Of a DNA stretch of 64,000 nucleotides, positions 20,993 through 32,735 are shown one piece after another; within the stretch, counting starts at the first letter, position 1, and each line of letters begins with the position of its first letter. A program made the translations under genes and the position numbers. Where the stretch lies: assembly GCA_026122235.1 (NCBI GenBank), contig JAOCZM010000227.1, positions 4,836,001 to 4,900,000 on the forward strand, in the 5' to 3' direction. Under the pieces are notes generated by a model. It was given only the letters and a program-made list of their open reading frames with translations, did not search any database and was not told the origin of the DNA. Source of the stretch: Vinca minor (taxonomy: Eukaryota; Streptophyta; Magnoliopsida; Gentianales; Apocynaceae).

Positions 20993-23900
20993 ATGAACAG
21001 AGCATTACATGCCTATTTACTTCCGGCGGCCTTCACTTCTTCAAAAATTCCATCTTTCCAATTTGCTCCGCCGCTCTCTATCTCTTCCGCTACTCCATTT
21101 CTCTCTTCAAACCGTGAGTCTCTCTCTACTTTCTAGTTTCATTTTTTTCTCTTTTAAGGTTATGAGCTACCGATATTGCTAAAACTTGCTTATTGAAATT
21201 CTTCTGGTAATTATTTGTGTTTTTTTGTCATATTGTGGCTAATTTTATGATACATTTTTTGCTTATTTTAGTTCTATGGATGACCGGGGGATTTGAGGAG
21301 TAGCTACTGTCAATTTTTTTTTTTGCATAATTAATTAATTAAAAATATTGTTAGCGGAGTATCTTCACGGTCTTGATATTGCTTATAATGTATATGTTTC
21401 AGTAATCGATTCCTCTTGTTTGATACACAACAACAATAGTAACATAAATTATTAAGTCCCCAATAATTGGGGTATGGGCGGTGATGGATAGAAGACATAC
21501 TAACTTTGATAATAAATGCACAAAGTTAGCTGCTCACAGAATAACACTAAAACAGATATATTAGAGATTGACATGACCTTTGGCAATGAATGCACAAAGT
21601 GGCTGCTCACATAATATCACTGAAACAATAGTCCACATATTCCTCTTGATTGATACCTGACTGAAAATTGTGTATTTTGAATCATTGGAATTAGCCGGGT
21701 TAATGTTGTCTTGGATTATAATTTCTTAATTAACTGAGACTTCCTAATTAGGTTAGGTTTCCTAGTTGGTATATAATTTCTCAATTTCTTAATAGAAGTC
21801 ATTCTACCTAGTTTAGCATAGATTAAGGAAGGGGAGATAATACACATCTTTATTATTATACCACCCTTATATAGTTTAGTTAATTCCCAAACATTAACCA
21901 AGTGCAATATTAGAAAAGCATATCGCTTGTAGGTTCACGCTTTTGATATTACTTATGATGTATATGTTTTATTAATCAATTTCCCTTGCTTGATAAAAAA
22001 AAAGGTCATACCCAGTGCACAAGGCTCCCGCATCAGTAAGGCCTGGGGAAACAAATTATGTATTTTTAATCATTGGAGGTGGAAATTTATTTAAAATTTA
22101 CTTCTGAAGAGGAGGAAACTAAGCACTTTTATTATAATGGGACCTAGATTGAGCATAAGGAGAAGCTTGTTTGTCTGTAATTGTTTCATTCCTGGAAGAT
22201 TACATGAACGGATTGAGTTATTGGACTTTTATGTCAATGTGATTTTTTCACTAGATTTTATTTCTTTACATTAGTAGCAATCACATATATCGTAATGTAG
22301 TAATTGGTTGTAAGTTAATTGATATTTTTGTGCTTATTCTGAAACGAGACAGGTATTGTGAGAGCAACTTGTAGATTTTCCTCTGTTTCAAAGGTGCAAT
22401 CAGTATCAACCATGGCCGACGTAAGTTCTCAGCATAACCTGACTCTTACCTTAGTAAAAAAGGGAAAGTTTTGATACTGGATTTTACCTTATGCATTTGT
22501 ATGCCATGAATATATGGCGGACGAAGCATTCAATCTTCTGGTTGTTGTTTAATTGGATGGTCCTATAATTTAACATGTTTCTTAGCAGGCTGACGAGATT
22601 ATGGGGAGTGTTAAGCAACTATTAGAGAAGCTCTTTGAAGAAGCTCTCAGAGTTGTAGCTCCTGATGAGTTAGACGTGGCGCCTATTATTACCCCTTGCA
22701 AAGATCTCAGACACGGTGATTATCAATGGTACGACATAAACTTTACGTACTGTCACTGGAGATCTATGCATTCCATGGCATTGGTTTCTTGCATTATATT
22801 TCTTGGTTTTATTGTAGGTGAAGATTAATAGCTGTATACTATTTATTCCTTGAGGTTGACTGAAGAACTGTTACATTTCTTGTAGCAACAATGCAATGAG
22901 CTTATTTGCGAGGATCAAAGGCAAAGTTCCTCAGTACAGGAATCCCCCATCTGTTGGACAAGTATTAACATTGACCTCTCTCCAGCTGTTTCCTGATACT
23001 CCTGTTGAATATAAAATCTGTGAAGCCTATCCAGCCTTGAACTAACAACATCTGGACCTTGCTTTATGTCTAGGCTATCATGAATAGTATTCCACCTTCA
23101 GAAGTTATAGAGTCGTCAAGAATAGCTGGACCTGGGTTTGTGAATGTTGTATTGTCAAGGACATGGATGGCCAAGGTATTTGCATGTCCTTAATGTTCAA
23201 CTGTTGGCAGTAGTTGTTTGTTTTATATGGATGTCTGGATCCTCGTAATGTTGTTATTATTGCTCCAGAGAATCCATAAGATGCTAACAGATGGCATTGA
23301 AACATGGGCACCGAAACTTCCAGTAAAAAGAGCTGTGGTTGATTTTTCCTCACCAAACATTGCTAAGGAGATGCATGTTGGGCACTTAAGATCTACAATT
23401 ATTGGAGACACTTTGGCCCGCATGTTGGAGTTCTCAAATGTTGAAGTTCTGCGGAGGAATCATGTTGGTGATTGGGGTACTCAGGTATTCATCTTTCCGT
23501 GTAAATTTTTTCACCCCTCTTTGTGTCTCTCAGAACATTAATCTTTTCTGCTTGAAGTCTGTTTTGGCCCCTTCCAAGACTCTCATAAGTGATAAGTGGT
23601 TTGGTTATTAGCTAGCTGTCTGTTTACTTGATTTTTTTTTACGTAACAATCAAGTGTAATAATTTTCCTTCAAAAATTATATGTTTTCCTTTTTATTCAG
23701 AAGCATTGACGATTAATGTTATGGTGCAGTTTGGGATGCTAATAGAGTACCTGTTTGAAAATATTCTAGACTGGGAAGGTGCTAGTGCCCAAGCTATTGG
23801 TGATCTCGAGGTGAGTGGAAGATGACTTTGGATATTACAGAATTTTTGTTTTCTCTCGATCTTCAGTTCCCTCTCCTCTTCTTCAACTAGATCTTGATAA

Positions 23901-26900
23901 ATGTCAACTAAAGCTACTATATCTTAACAATACTTTTGTAGCTTTGCGGGTAAAAATAATAGAAAATATTTTCTTTGGGAAGGTTACTCTTTTACTTGCT
24001 CAAGTATCAGATATATTTGATTCAAAAGATGATGTCTTTCAGGAGTTATTGCAATTACGAATTGCATACTATGTTAAATTTTTGTTAGAGGCTTATGTTA
24101 AATTTACGGTTGTAGCTGCTCAAACAATGTTTAATGACAATATCATTTTTCAGGCATTCTATAAAGCCTCTAAACAGAGATTTGATGATAATGCTGAGTT
24201 TAAAGAGAGAGCCCAGCAGGCAGTAGTCAGTCTTCAGGTGAATCTACTTGTGCTTGCTGTCATATTTAACCTGTTGAATCATCTTAACTTATGTTCTTGT
24301 TGTGTTCCTTCTGTTGTGACTTGCTGCTTAGTTACTTCTTAATGCTTAAGTTTCCAAGAACCAGTTACATTTATTATGTTATTACTATTTCGTTTGTTAA
24401 TTAATCTGGGGGGCCAATTTGCATTGCAGGGAGGGGAAGCAAGGTATCGGAAGGCATGGGCACAGATATGTGAAATTAGTCGAAAGGAATTTAATAAAGT
24501 TTATGAAAGACTTGGCGTTCACTTAGAAGAGAAGGTATGATATCAGATACATGAAGGTCTCATTTTGCAATACGTTTTATTATTTTGTAAATGGTAGAAC
24601 TTTTAAGATTTTTTCTGGTTTAGATTTTCAGCATTTCGGCAGTTTTTTCTCATCCTGGTTTTATTATTAGCTTAGGGACCTCGGTTCGGGTCTTGCTTCT
24701 ACATTGTGCTATATGCATCATATTTTCAAACTATGCCGGGAATGCAAAATGCTGTAGTATCAGGAAATAACCCTGTTGTGGCATTCACCAAAAAGGAAAA
24801 CAAAATGAAGGTCAAAGAAGATTTGAAATATAACACAAATCACATAATTGGATATTGGTCTTTAGCATAGAGTGTCATTATTTTTACTGGTGCCTTATAG
24901 CAGTTGGCAAAAAGTCCTAAATACGGAATTATGTCTTGACAGAAGTAGATGTTGATCTTTAGAAGTTTATGATTATCATGACCTTCCTCTCTGTATTTCT
25001 TGTAAAGTTTAGAATTAAGAGAGAAAAAAACTTAATGATGCTATCAGTATATCAGTGATGGGGATCATATATTCAAAATGATAAAAGTTTTATTAGAGTA
25101 AAATGGACACCTTTGACAAAAGGGAGGATAATTTAGATAATATACTTGAAGGTTTCTGCAGGTATCTGTGTAGTTTTTATTTCATATTCTAGTGGTTGTT
25201 GCATTTTAAATGGAATTTTCTGGGATGAACTGGTCTTTGAGTTGGAAACTTTTGTTTGTCCTTGTTCGACTGCTGTGGGCACTCATGCTTCGAGTTGTTT
25301 TTATTATTCAGTAGGTCAGTTTCATGTAATTTATTTTTATTTTATTTTTAAAAAATGCTAGGGGGAAAGCTTTTACAATCCGTACATTCCGAAAGCTCTA
25401 GACCTGTTAAATGAAGAGGGCTTAATTGAAGAAAGCGAAGGTGCTCAGGTTATCTTTGTTGAAGGAATAAGTAGACCTCTTATTGTCATAAAGAGGGATG
25501 GCGGTTACAATTATGCTTCAACAGATCTTACAGCTTTATGGTTTGTTTCAACATTCCAAATCTCCAACTAGAATTGTTTATTATCTTTGTTCATTTTCCT
25601 GCATGACTTGTTACAATTATTTTGATTTATTGTACATAATTAAAGATGCACAAGAATATGCTTAGAGATTTAGAGCTTTACGGGGATAAAGAAGTATAGG
25701 CTTAGAGGCTTTACAAGCTGCTGAAAAGTATGCAGAAGTCATTATATTGGTATTATTTCACATATCCAAGGAATTAGATATAATGGAAGAGGAATGAAAT
25801 GTAAAATTACTCTATTATCTCCACACTATAACTCATTTAAGAATTTACAACATTCTAAATCAGTTTAAAAAATTGAAAAAGGGGCAGCGTGACTTCAATG
25901 AGGCCCAGTATTTGCTGATACCATATGATCTCACCTAAAACAAATTGATTCTTTTCCTTGCCATATCTCCCAATATGCTGCTCAGCCTGCTAATGCATTG
26001 ACCAGAACCATAACCACCACCTTCATGTGGGATACAAAGGACACCTTAAAAAAAGGAACAAGGATTGGGCTTTTCTAGAAATGTTATATTTAGAGGGTGG
26101 ACACTGGATAAAAGAAGATTAACAAGCTTCAGTAGTAACTTTTAGAATGTAAATATATAATTGGTCTTAGAAACTTACTATTGTCTTTGTGCTTGCTGCC
26201 CATGCGATGTTGTAGTACTCCCTCCATTCCTAAATATAAGACTCTTTAGACAATTTGAGAAAATTAAGGAAGTTGTTATTTTCACCTAAACTTCCAATAT
26301 TATCCCCCACCCTCCCTCTCTCTCACTTCTTTGTCATAAAGAAAGGAAAATGTTGAGGGTATAATTGGAATAAATTGTTGACAACTAATAAAATAACCTT
26401 AAACGACAATTAATTTGGATACCTAGATATCTCCTAAATGACAATTAATAGGGAATGGAGGGAGTAGTACTTTTCACAATAATGAGACTTTTGATCATGC
26501 AACTATAGGTACCGACTTAATGAGGAAAAAACAGAGTGGATAATATATGTCACTGATGTTGGCCAGAGGGAGCACTTTGAAATGTTATTTGCTGTAACTT
26601 TTAGAATGTAAATATATAATTGGTCTAGTAACTTTTAGAATGTAAATATATAATTGGTCTTAGAAACTTATTATTGTCTTTGTTCTTGCTGCCCATGTGA
26701 TGTTGTAGGAGTACTTTTCACAATAATGAGACTTTTGATCATGCAACTATAGGTACCGACTTAATGAGGAAAAAGCAGAGTGGATAATATATGTCACTGA
26801 TGTTGGCCAGAGGGAGCACTTTGAAATGTTCTTTGCTGTAAGTATCAAACTTCCCATCCTGGTAGATGCTGCAACTGTTTCCCCCTCCCCCTAAGAAAAA

Positions 26901-28714
26901 TTTGAGCAACAAGAAGAAGAGAAAATTCAAATGAAGGTCTGACCCCTGTCACTTCTTCTCAGGCTGCCAAACGTGCAGGTTGGCTTCCAGCTGAAGAGAA
27001 TAAGTATCCCAAGGTCAACCATGTTGGATTTGGGCTTGTGTTGGGAGAAGATGGAAAAAGATTTAGAACTCGTAGTACTGAGGTGGTTAAGTTGGTTGAT
27101 TTACTTGATGAAGCAAAAAATCGGTGTAAAACAGCTCTTCTAGAAAGAGGTACTAAACTTACATTATTTTGTCATTTCATGTCCAGTCATTTCTGTACCT
27201 TCTCCACGAAGATGAGGAATTGTTCATGCTGTTGATTCTACCTGCTTTGTATCCTTTTTAACTTCAATTCTCTGATCTCAGTATTCATTTAAATATTATT
27301 CAGGTAAAGATAAGGAGTGGACTGAGGAGGAGCTTGTGCAAACTGCCGAAGCTGTTGGATATGGAGCTGTAAAGTGAGTTTCCCTTGTTTGAGCACTTGT
27401 TTGGACTGTTCAATATGGTTGATGCTTTTCTGCTTCACACCTTGTCACGAAATCTAGAACTCTTGTATTCTCAGTAGTGTTAACTTTAGTCTTGTTAGAT
27501 TGTGTTGGGTTGAAATCTTTATGTTCTAAAATTTTAGCAAAGCGTGCAAGATTATAGAAAATTCTCGTAGCATACAAGAATTACAATGTTATTGAATTTC
27601 TATTTATTTCCTTTATAGAATTCTTAGAATTTTCTCTTCTTCTACTAACTAGTTTTCTGTGTGATTGGATATATATCAGATATGCGGACTTGAAGAACAA
27701 CAGATCAACAAATTACACGTTCAACTTTGATCAGATGCTGAATGATAAGGTGCGAGGATTAATTTGTTCTGTACCTTTACCAGTCAAGAAGTCTTCTTTT
27801 CAGAATCATATATTGTGTTTTTATGTTATGCTTGTGTTCTTCTGAATTTCTGACGCGGTTTCTCTATATCTCTCTGTTTGAACACAAATTATGTTACTGC
27901 CAGCTATATTTCTTGTTTAGTATGAAGTCTGATGAAAACTGTCCCTCTAATTGACTTTTCTCGTGATGATCAGGGAAATACTGCTGTGTACTTGCTCTAT
28001 GCACATGCTCGAATATGTTCAATCATCAGGAAATCCGGAAAAGATATAGAGGAATTAAAGAAGGTAAAGTTTCATCTATTTCGTATCATGAACTACAAGA
28101 TCATTATAATTATCTTGCTTCCAAGTGACTGGAACTTTTAAGACATTATCTAGTTAAATTAAATGAGTCGTGGCTGGTAAAGTAGATCTGTTTGGACAGG
28201 TTGGATCAGTAGCATTGGACCATCCAGATGAACGTGTTTTAGGACTTCATTTGCTCCAATTTCCCGAGGTAACTTTGAAAGGGCTGCTTTGCTAACCGTT
28301 TATCTTGTTTGATTTCTTGCCTAATTGTACTTTAATGGTGTTGCGCCTACTGAAGTTGAATTATGGTGCGCTTCATTGTTTATTGCCAGGTTGTTGAAGA
28401 GGCTTGTACTAATCTCTTGCCTAACGTGCTTTGCGAGTATCTATACAATTTATCTGAAGACTTCACAAGATTCTATACAAACTGTCAGGTATGCCCCCAT
28501 CCGTGATGAGACGACCAAAATAAAACACTGGTTTAGTCGGTAATTTAAGCCATAGTTATGATTAGGTTTCTAAGGTAACTTAATTCTTATGAAAATTTTA
28601 TAGGTTGTTGGCTCAACGGAGGAGAGTAGCAGGCTATTATTATGTGAAGCAACAGCAGTTGTCATGAGGAAATGCTTTCATTTGCTAGGAATTACACCTG
28701 TGTACAAAATTTGA
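20993..28714 (+). CDS. Arginyl-tRNA synthetase, dual-targeted, 18 exons, 650 aa
   Basis: This class I synthetase attaches arginine to tRNA-Arg. Exons: 20993-21113, 22353-22420, 22589-22728, 22886-22961, 23074-23175, 23269-23484, 23730-23810, 24154-24237, 24430-24534, 25362-25540, 26753-26837, 26963-27149, 27304-27373, 27680-27749, 27974-28063, 28200-28268, 28390-28488, 28604-28714. All have GT-AG borders and consistent phase, summing to 1953 nt (650 aa), close to the plant ortholog length. Motifs: HVGH (residues 205-208, the HIGH signature), LGEDGKRFRTRS (446-457, the KMSKS-equivalent loop) and the anticodon-binding C-terminus. The first ~60 residues are Ser/Ala/Pro-rich with few acids, like an organelle transit peptide. 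Met61 (22412) in a good context (ACCATGG) could start a cytosolic form. A duplicate of exon 11 lies at 26509-26593. It corresponds to the Arabidopsis EMB1027-type enzyme. Confidence 0.93.
21424..21640. repeat. Imperfect tandem duplication in ArgRS intron 1
   Basis: The segment with AATGCACAAAGT(TA)GCTGCTCACA and AATA(A/T)CACT(A/G)AAACA recurs ~82 bp apart (21514 and 21588). A wider pair containing TTGATATT(G/A)CTTAT(A/G)ATGTA is repeated at 21377 and 21943. Confidence 0.6.
22003..22055 (+). repeat. SINE 3'-body fragment in ArgRS intron 1
   Basis: The string CCCAGTGCACAAGGCTCCCG followed by AGGCCTGGGGA resembles the widespread plant SINE body segment (CAGTGCACNANGCTCCCGC...GGTCTGGGGA). Only this short piece is recognisable. 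Confidence 0.45.
26218..26464. mobile_element. Stowaway-like MITE in copy 1 of the duplicated intron
   Basis: The ends CTCCCTCCATTCCTA and, reverse-complemented, CTCCCTCCATTCCCTA are flanked by TA on both sides, as for Tc1/mariner Stowaway elements. The corresponding site in copy 2 (about 26706-26713) lacks the element. Confidence 0.82.
26509..26593 (+). pseudogene. Duplicate of ArgRS exon 11 (alternative or poison exon)
   Basis: This 85-nt copy keeps the acceptor and frame and differs from 26753-26837 at two coding positions (Thr for Ala after GluLys, and Leu for Phe near the end). Its donor is GTAACT, against GTAAGT in copy 2. Because 85 is not a multiple of 3, inclusion of both copies reads GTA CCG ACT TAA at the second copy and stops at once. 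Only one copy can therefore be used per functional mRNA. Copy 2 has the residues expected of the family (KAEW, MFFA) and the stronger donor, so I treat it as the normal exon. Confidence 0.85.
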
Positions 28715-28948
28715 CTCATCCCCTCATATTTAGACTTTCAGATGAATTGGATGTTGTATACACCTCGTCCAAGCATTGGACATGATCTCATCTTAATATT
28801 TCATGTCTTGGATTTATATTTTCTTTCACGAACAATTCAGCTCTTGCAGCTCAAAGTTCAATTAGGCATAAATTTCATTTTGATCACTGACTTCTTATAT
28901 ACAACAAGAAATTAGAAAGCTTCCAATAAGAACCAAAGATTAAGGTTT

Positions 28949-30074
28949 TCACAACTGCCTAACGAAATTGCGTCTGCTACCAAGAGAAGAAACAAAAGGC
29001 TCCTTTGAAGAAGACTTCTTGGTTATGGTAGCCTTTGGCCTAAACTTTCTGCAATCAAAACCAGCATAACTTTTACATGATTTCATCCTATGACTATTAT
29101 AAGGGCTAATTTTCTTTGCAAGATCTACAATGGTGTCCACATTTTCCAAAGATGTGAAAGATTGTGACTTTCCTTGATAAAATTTTGATAGTCCCCTCCT
29201 GCATTTTCAACATCATATGCACAGGTAAGTCACAAGTTAACAAAACTAGCTCAGTTACCGCAACACTTTTGAATCAAATGGTCGAATTATATTGAGTTTG
29301 AGTTTGAGATTTTGGTATCACTTTCAAACTCGAACCAAATTTTAAATGATTTAATGTTTCAGTTTTTATTTTCATACTCAGTCCAAATCTCATTTGAGTC
29401 TGCAGTTAGACCAAAACTAAGTAACACCTGCTACAATCAGACCCAAAAATAATAAGTTCAAAAGATTTTCTTAAGAAAAAGGAACCACATGTAAAGAAGG
29501 GCTGATCCTATTCATGGAGTTTAGGTAAAGTGCGACACAATTGGGATTTTTTTTGGGAAATTAGAGGCAGATATTAATTCATGATTTAACATGCACAAAG
29601 ATGAAAACTTAATTATCAATTCTTTTCTTTAGAAAACAAAAAGAGTGACATGAATCTACTTTATGTATTTGGATAATTTTCTGTTGAAGCATTCAGATTT
29701 ACTCTTATAAACAATTCAACTTTTATAAATTTTGGGACGGAATTATTAAAATCAAACACTATCCAATCTCATCGGTATAAAAATTGCAAAATGAATGAGG
29801 AGAAAGTTTATGTGTTTGCTTACTTGATAGGGAGTTGATTCATAAGCTCTGATAATTCATATAATGGCCCAAAAGAAGGTGTTCTTGATGATGATGATGC
29901 ATCTTCTACCAAATCTGATGAAGAAGAAGATGATGATGTTTCAGAGTCTTCACTTCTTCCAGAAGATTCAAAGGAATCAGAATCACAAATATTATCATTT
30001 TCTGCATCTATGACCACCCAGTGAACATGCCTTTGATCATTTCCACCATTTTTCTTCATGTTTTCTCCACCCAT
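28949..30074 (-). CDS. OXIDATIVE STRESS 3 (OXS3)-like protein, 2 exons, 166 aa
   Basis: Exon 1 is 30074-29824 and exon 2 is 29198-28949; the GT-AG junction joins them in phase (501 nt including stop). The protein has the OXS3 family hallmarks: a serine-rich acidic stretch with DLVEDASSSS, then GPLYELSELMNQLPIK, RGLSKFYQGKSQSFTSL just after the intron, and a basic end with KSCKSYAGFD. OXS3 family members are nuclear, chromatin-associated proteins that raise tolerance to heavy metals and oxidative stress. I chose Met at 30074; an in-frame Met at 30143 would add 23 residues but lies very near the predicted transcription start. A TATA-like sequence is at 30184-30191, and a MITE sits just upstream of it. 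Confidence 0.88.
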
Positions 30075-30183
30075 TTCAAAAGCTTGAATTTCAACAAGAT
30101 AAGAAAAGAAAGGATAATAATAATAACTTGGTCTAAAAAGCAATAATGGTTGATCTTCTAAGGAGGTGTGGTAGGAGGAAACA

Positions 30184-30191
30184 TATATATA
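30184..30191 (-). promoter_or_regulatory. TATA box of the OXS3-like gene
   Basis: The minus strand reads TATATATA followed by TG, about 110 bp upstream of the chosen start codon. Confidence 0.55.
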
Positions 30192-30228
30192 CCTCTACCA
30201 GTTGAATTTTCTTGGGATAATTCTATTG

Positions 30229-30428
30229 TGTACCTAGATTATATGGGGTCATGTACCACTTGATCCACATTGAGACACGTCACTCTTTTTATTAAAAAAA
30301 TAAAAATACTTCCCCTTTTGGATTCAATAGTGTAAGTAAATAGGGGGATTTTTATTTTTATTTTTATTTTATCAAAAAATGCGATGTGGAGCAAGTGGTT
30401 CATAACCCCACATATGCCCTAAGTCCAC
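30229..30428. mobile_element. MITE immediately upstream of the OXS3-like promoter
   Basis: The inverted ends contain ATGGGGTCATGTACCACTTG and, on the other strand, GTGGGGTTATGAACCACTTG, followed by (G/C)TCCACAT. The core is T/A-rich. It is ~200 bp and non-coding, and its near end lies ~40 bp from the TATA box. Confidence 0.7.
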
Positions 30429-30725
30429 AACAAAATTTTACATTTTCTTGTTAGAATTTATTAATATTTCTTTTCTTTTGGGGAACATTTTGATTTTATA
30501 AAGAATTTTATTAATTAAAGGGTGCACTTTGATTGAGTCTGTTTCGAATTTGATTTGATTTGAAACTTAAACTAAAGTACAACCGGTCTTTGAATTGTGT
30601 CTAAAAATAAAACTTAAAGCATTAAACTATTTAGAATCTGATTTGAAACTATTTTGAAACTTTGATCATAATCTCGATCTGAGACTCAAAGTCTAGATTA
30701 TCCTTATATTTATCATCTCTCTTTT
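30429..30725. other. AT-rich spacer
   Basis: Nothing recognised. TTTGAAACT-type motifs repeat loosely between 30540 and 30680. Confidence 0.4.
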
Positions 30726-32513
30726 GGGAAAATCGCCTAATTGATCATTTACGTATTTCGAGATTAGTGATAAAGTCCTTTTCGTTCAATTTCTTCTTTT
30801 AATATCCATAATGTTTTTAAGACCTTCCATTTAAGAACATTTGTCAAATTTCTTATCAAAAATCCGTTAAGTCAGTCATGTGATTAACATGTGAGTTATT
30901 TTTAAAGGTATGTTAGACATTTCAATCTATTTTCTAGCAAAAAAATCATATGTACTCAATTGTTAAACAAAATAATTATGAATATCTAATTTAAATTAAC
31001 CAAATAAATTCTAAACCCAACTTCTACCTCTTCATCTTCATCCACATCCACTCACCCTTCTACGCCGCCGCCGCCGCCCACCAAGATCACCACTGCAACC
31101 ACCAATGACTGGTTGCTAATTCGGGGCTTCATCCCCTCCATCTTCATCCCTCACCCTTCTCCAACCCCTACCCCAACCCCAACCCCAACCCCACCACCAC
31201 CACTCGGTTCCAAGCAACCACATTCGGAAAACATTAAGAGCTCGACTCTCCATATCTTAAGCACCCATGGGTATCTAAGCTTACTCAATCAACTCAAAGA
31301 TTAACCTTAAGTGGGAATAAAAGAAAAAAGGGAGAAAAAAATTTAGAGAGGGATATAATGATTCTTTGTTATTACTGATTCCTATATGCTAGAGCTAATT
31401 GGGGTTCTGCCACTTGCTTTTTTTTTTTTAAACCACAGTTGATTAATTTTACAACAAGGAATAAAGCTAAGTACGGGATGTTTTTCTAATGCTAGTTATG
31501 AATATGGATTTATTTAATGGCAGTGTTAAGAATCAATGATATGTTTTCCTCAAAAAAAAAAAAAGAATCAATTATATGTATTCTGGACCCGAGAAAAGAA
31601 ACGGTAAAATCCATCAGTGTCCATGTAACTAAAGACCTCAAATTCCCATCACAAAGTAGAAAACCAGTTGAGGAATTATATCAAACACTTGAAGTGCAAA
31701 GTACAAAGGACAAGGAAAATGGTAGAAGATCACAATGAAAACTAAACAAAAAAGAAGAGTAAAATGGCAACGATGTTTTACTGAGATGTATAACAAGACC
31801 ATACTAGCTTCACAAATAGCAAGATCCACCCAGAAACTTCAAATTTCTAAGTTAAAAAAAAAAAAAAAAAAAAACTGGAATCCCATAATTTGGAGTGTGT
31901 ATTAAGGGATTCTTTGTTGAAATCCTAACTATACTTTTATTTGGAAATATTGGAACTTTAATGTTTGTTTTCGTCTGAGTTCTCTTGAATTTTGATTCTT
32001 TTGATTATGTGTTGGTTTGTAATTTTATTTGGAAATATTGAAACTTTGATTTTGTGATTTGGGTAGGCCGGATTTGTGTGTGTTCTGTCAATGTGAGCTT
32101 TAGATGAGAGGTATTTCAATGTTTAAATAGAAGATGGTGTGCATCTTGGGGGTGGCAGTCGTGATCTTGGCGGTTGGCGGCGGTGGTGAAGAAGGGTGAG
32201 TGGATGAAGATGAAGATGAAGGGGGTAGAAGATGAGTTTAGAAAGTTTTCATTTTTTAAATTTGATATTCATAGTTATTTTATTTAACAATTGAGTATCT
32301 AAGTTTTTATTGTGGAAAATATATTGAAATGTGCGAAATACCTTTAAAAAATACTTCATGTGTGAGGCACATGACTAGCTTGACAGAAAAGTAAACAGAA
32401 TTCTTTAAATGGCTGGTTGAAAATAAGTCTCGTTCATTAAAGGAAGGAATTAAACGAAAAAGATCCAGATATAAAACTCAAAAAACATAAAGGACTATTT
32501 AGAAGATTTTGCC
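30726..32513. mobile_element. Long-TIR MULE-like element (~390-bp arms)
   Basis: The left arm from about 30726 (GGGAAAATCGCCTAATTGAT) is matched, reverse-complemented, by the right arm ending at 32513 (GGCAAAATCTTCTAAATAGT). Similarity extends through CACTCACCCTTCT and the (GCC)-rich stretch, i.e. ~390 bp per arm with indels. The centre (about 31130-32110) includes a (CAACCC)n-like tract (ORF 31113-31304) and an oligo-A run (31854-31874). No transposase and no clear 9-bp duplication were found. Confidence 0.75.
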
Positions 32514-32735
32514 TGTCTTTGTCAAAATTCACTTTTTTAAACATATTATCAAAATTCACATGTTTTCTCTCTTTTTTAATATCAAAAATAAAAATTCATG
32601 GTTTAAATTTGTTGGCTTTTCCCATTCAACGGGGAAAGGGAAATGGGAAAAGAAAAGGATAAGGTCTAATATGTCTTGAAGACATCCAAATCTGAGTCAT
32701 CAAACACTCATTTTAGGAAAAACTAATAATGAATA

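Larger units (their letters stand above)
26128..26837 (+). repeat. Tandem duplication containing ArgRS exon 11
   Basis: Copy 1 is about 26128-26593 and contains a MITE; copy 2 is about 26628-26837. Both contain intron segment AACTTTTAGAATGTAAATAT, then ACTTTTCACAATAATGAGAC, then the 85-nt exon. The two exon-proximal blocks are offset by 244 bp. A further 34-bp partial copy of the intron segment sits at 26594-26627. The junction after copy 1's exon shares GTAA with both parents, suggesting a microhomology junction. Confidence 0.9.

Noticed and set aside
20971..21115. Start of ArgRS at the ATG at 20971 or at 21009
   Set aside because: Both are out of phase with exon 2: from 21009 the splice gives GTA TTG TGA, and from 20971 a stop soon follows. 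Only 20993 splices in frame.
23811..24153. ArgRS exon spanning the long open frame 23815-24342
   Set aside because: The frame reads through intron on both sides. Only 24154-24237 has family similarity and proper splice borders.
31113..31304. Proline-rich protein gene
   Set aside because: It is a (CAACCC)n-like low-complexity tract inside the long-TIR element without supporting gene structure.
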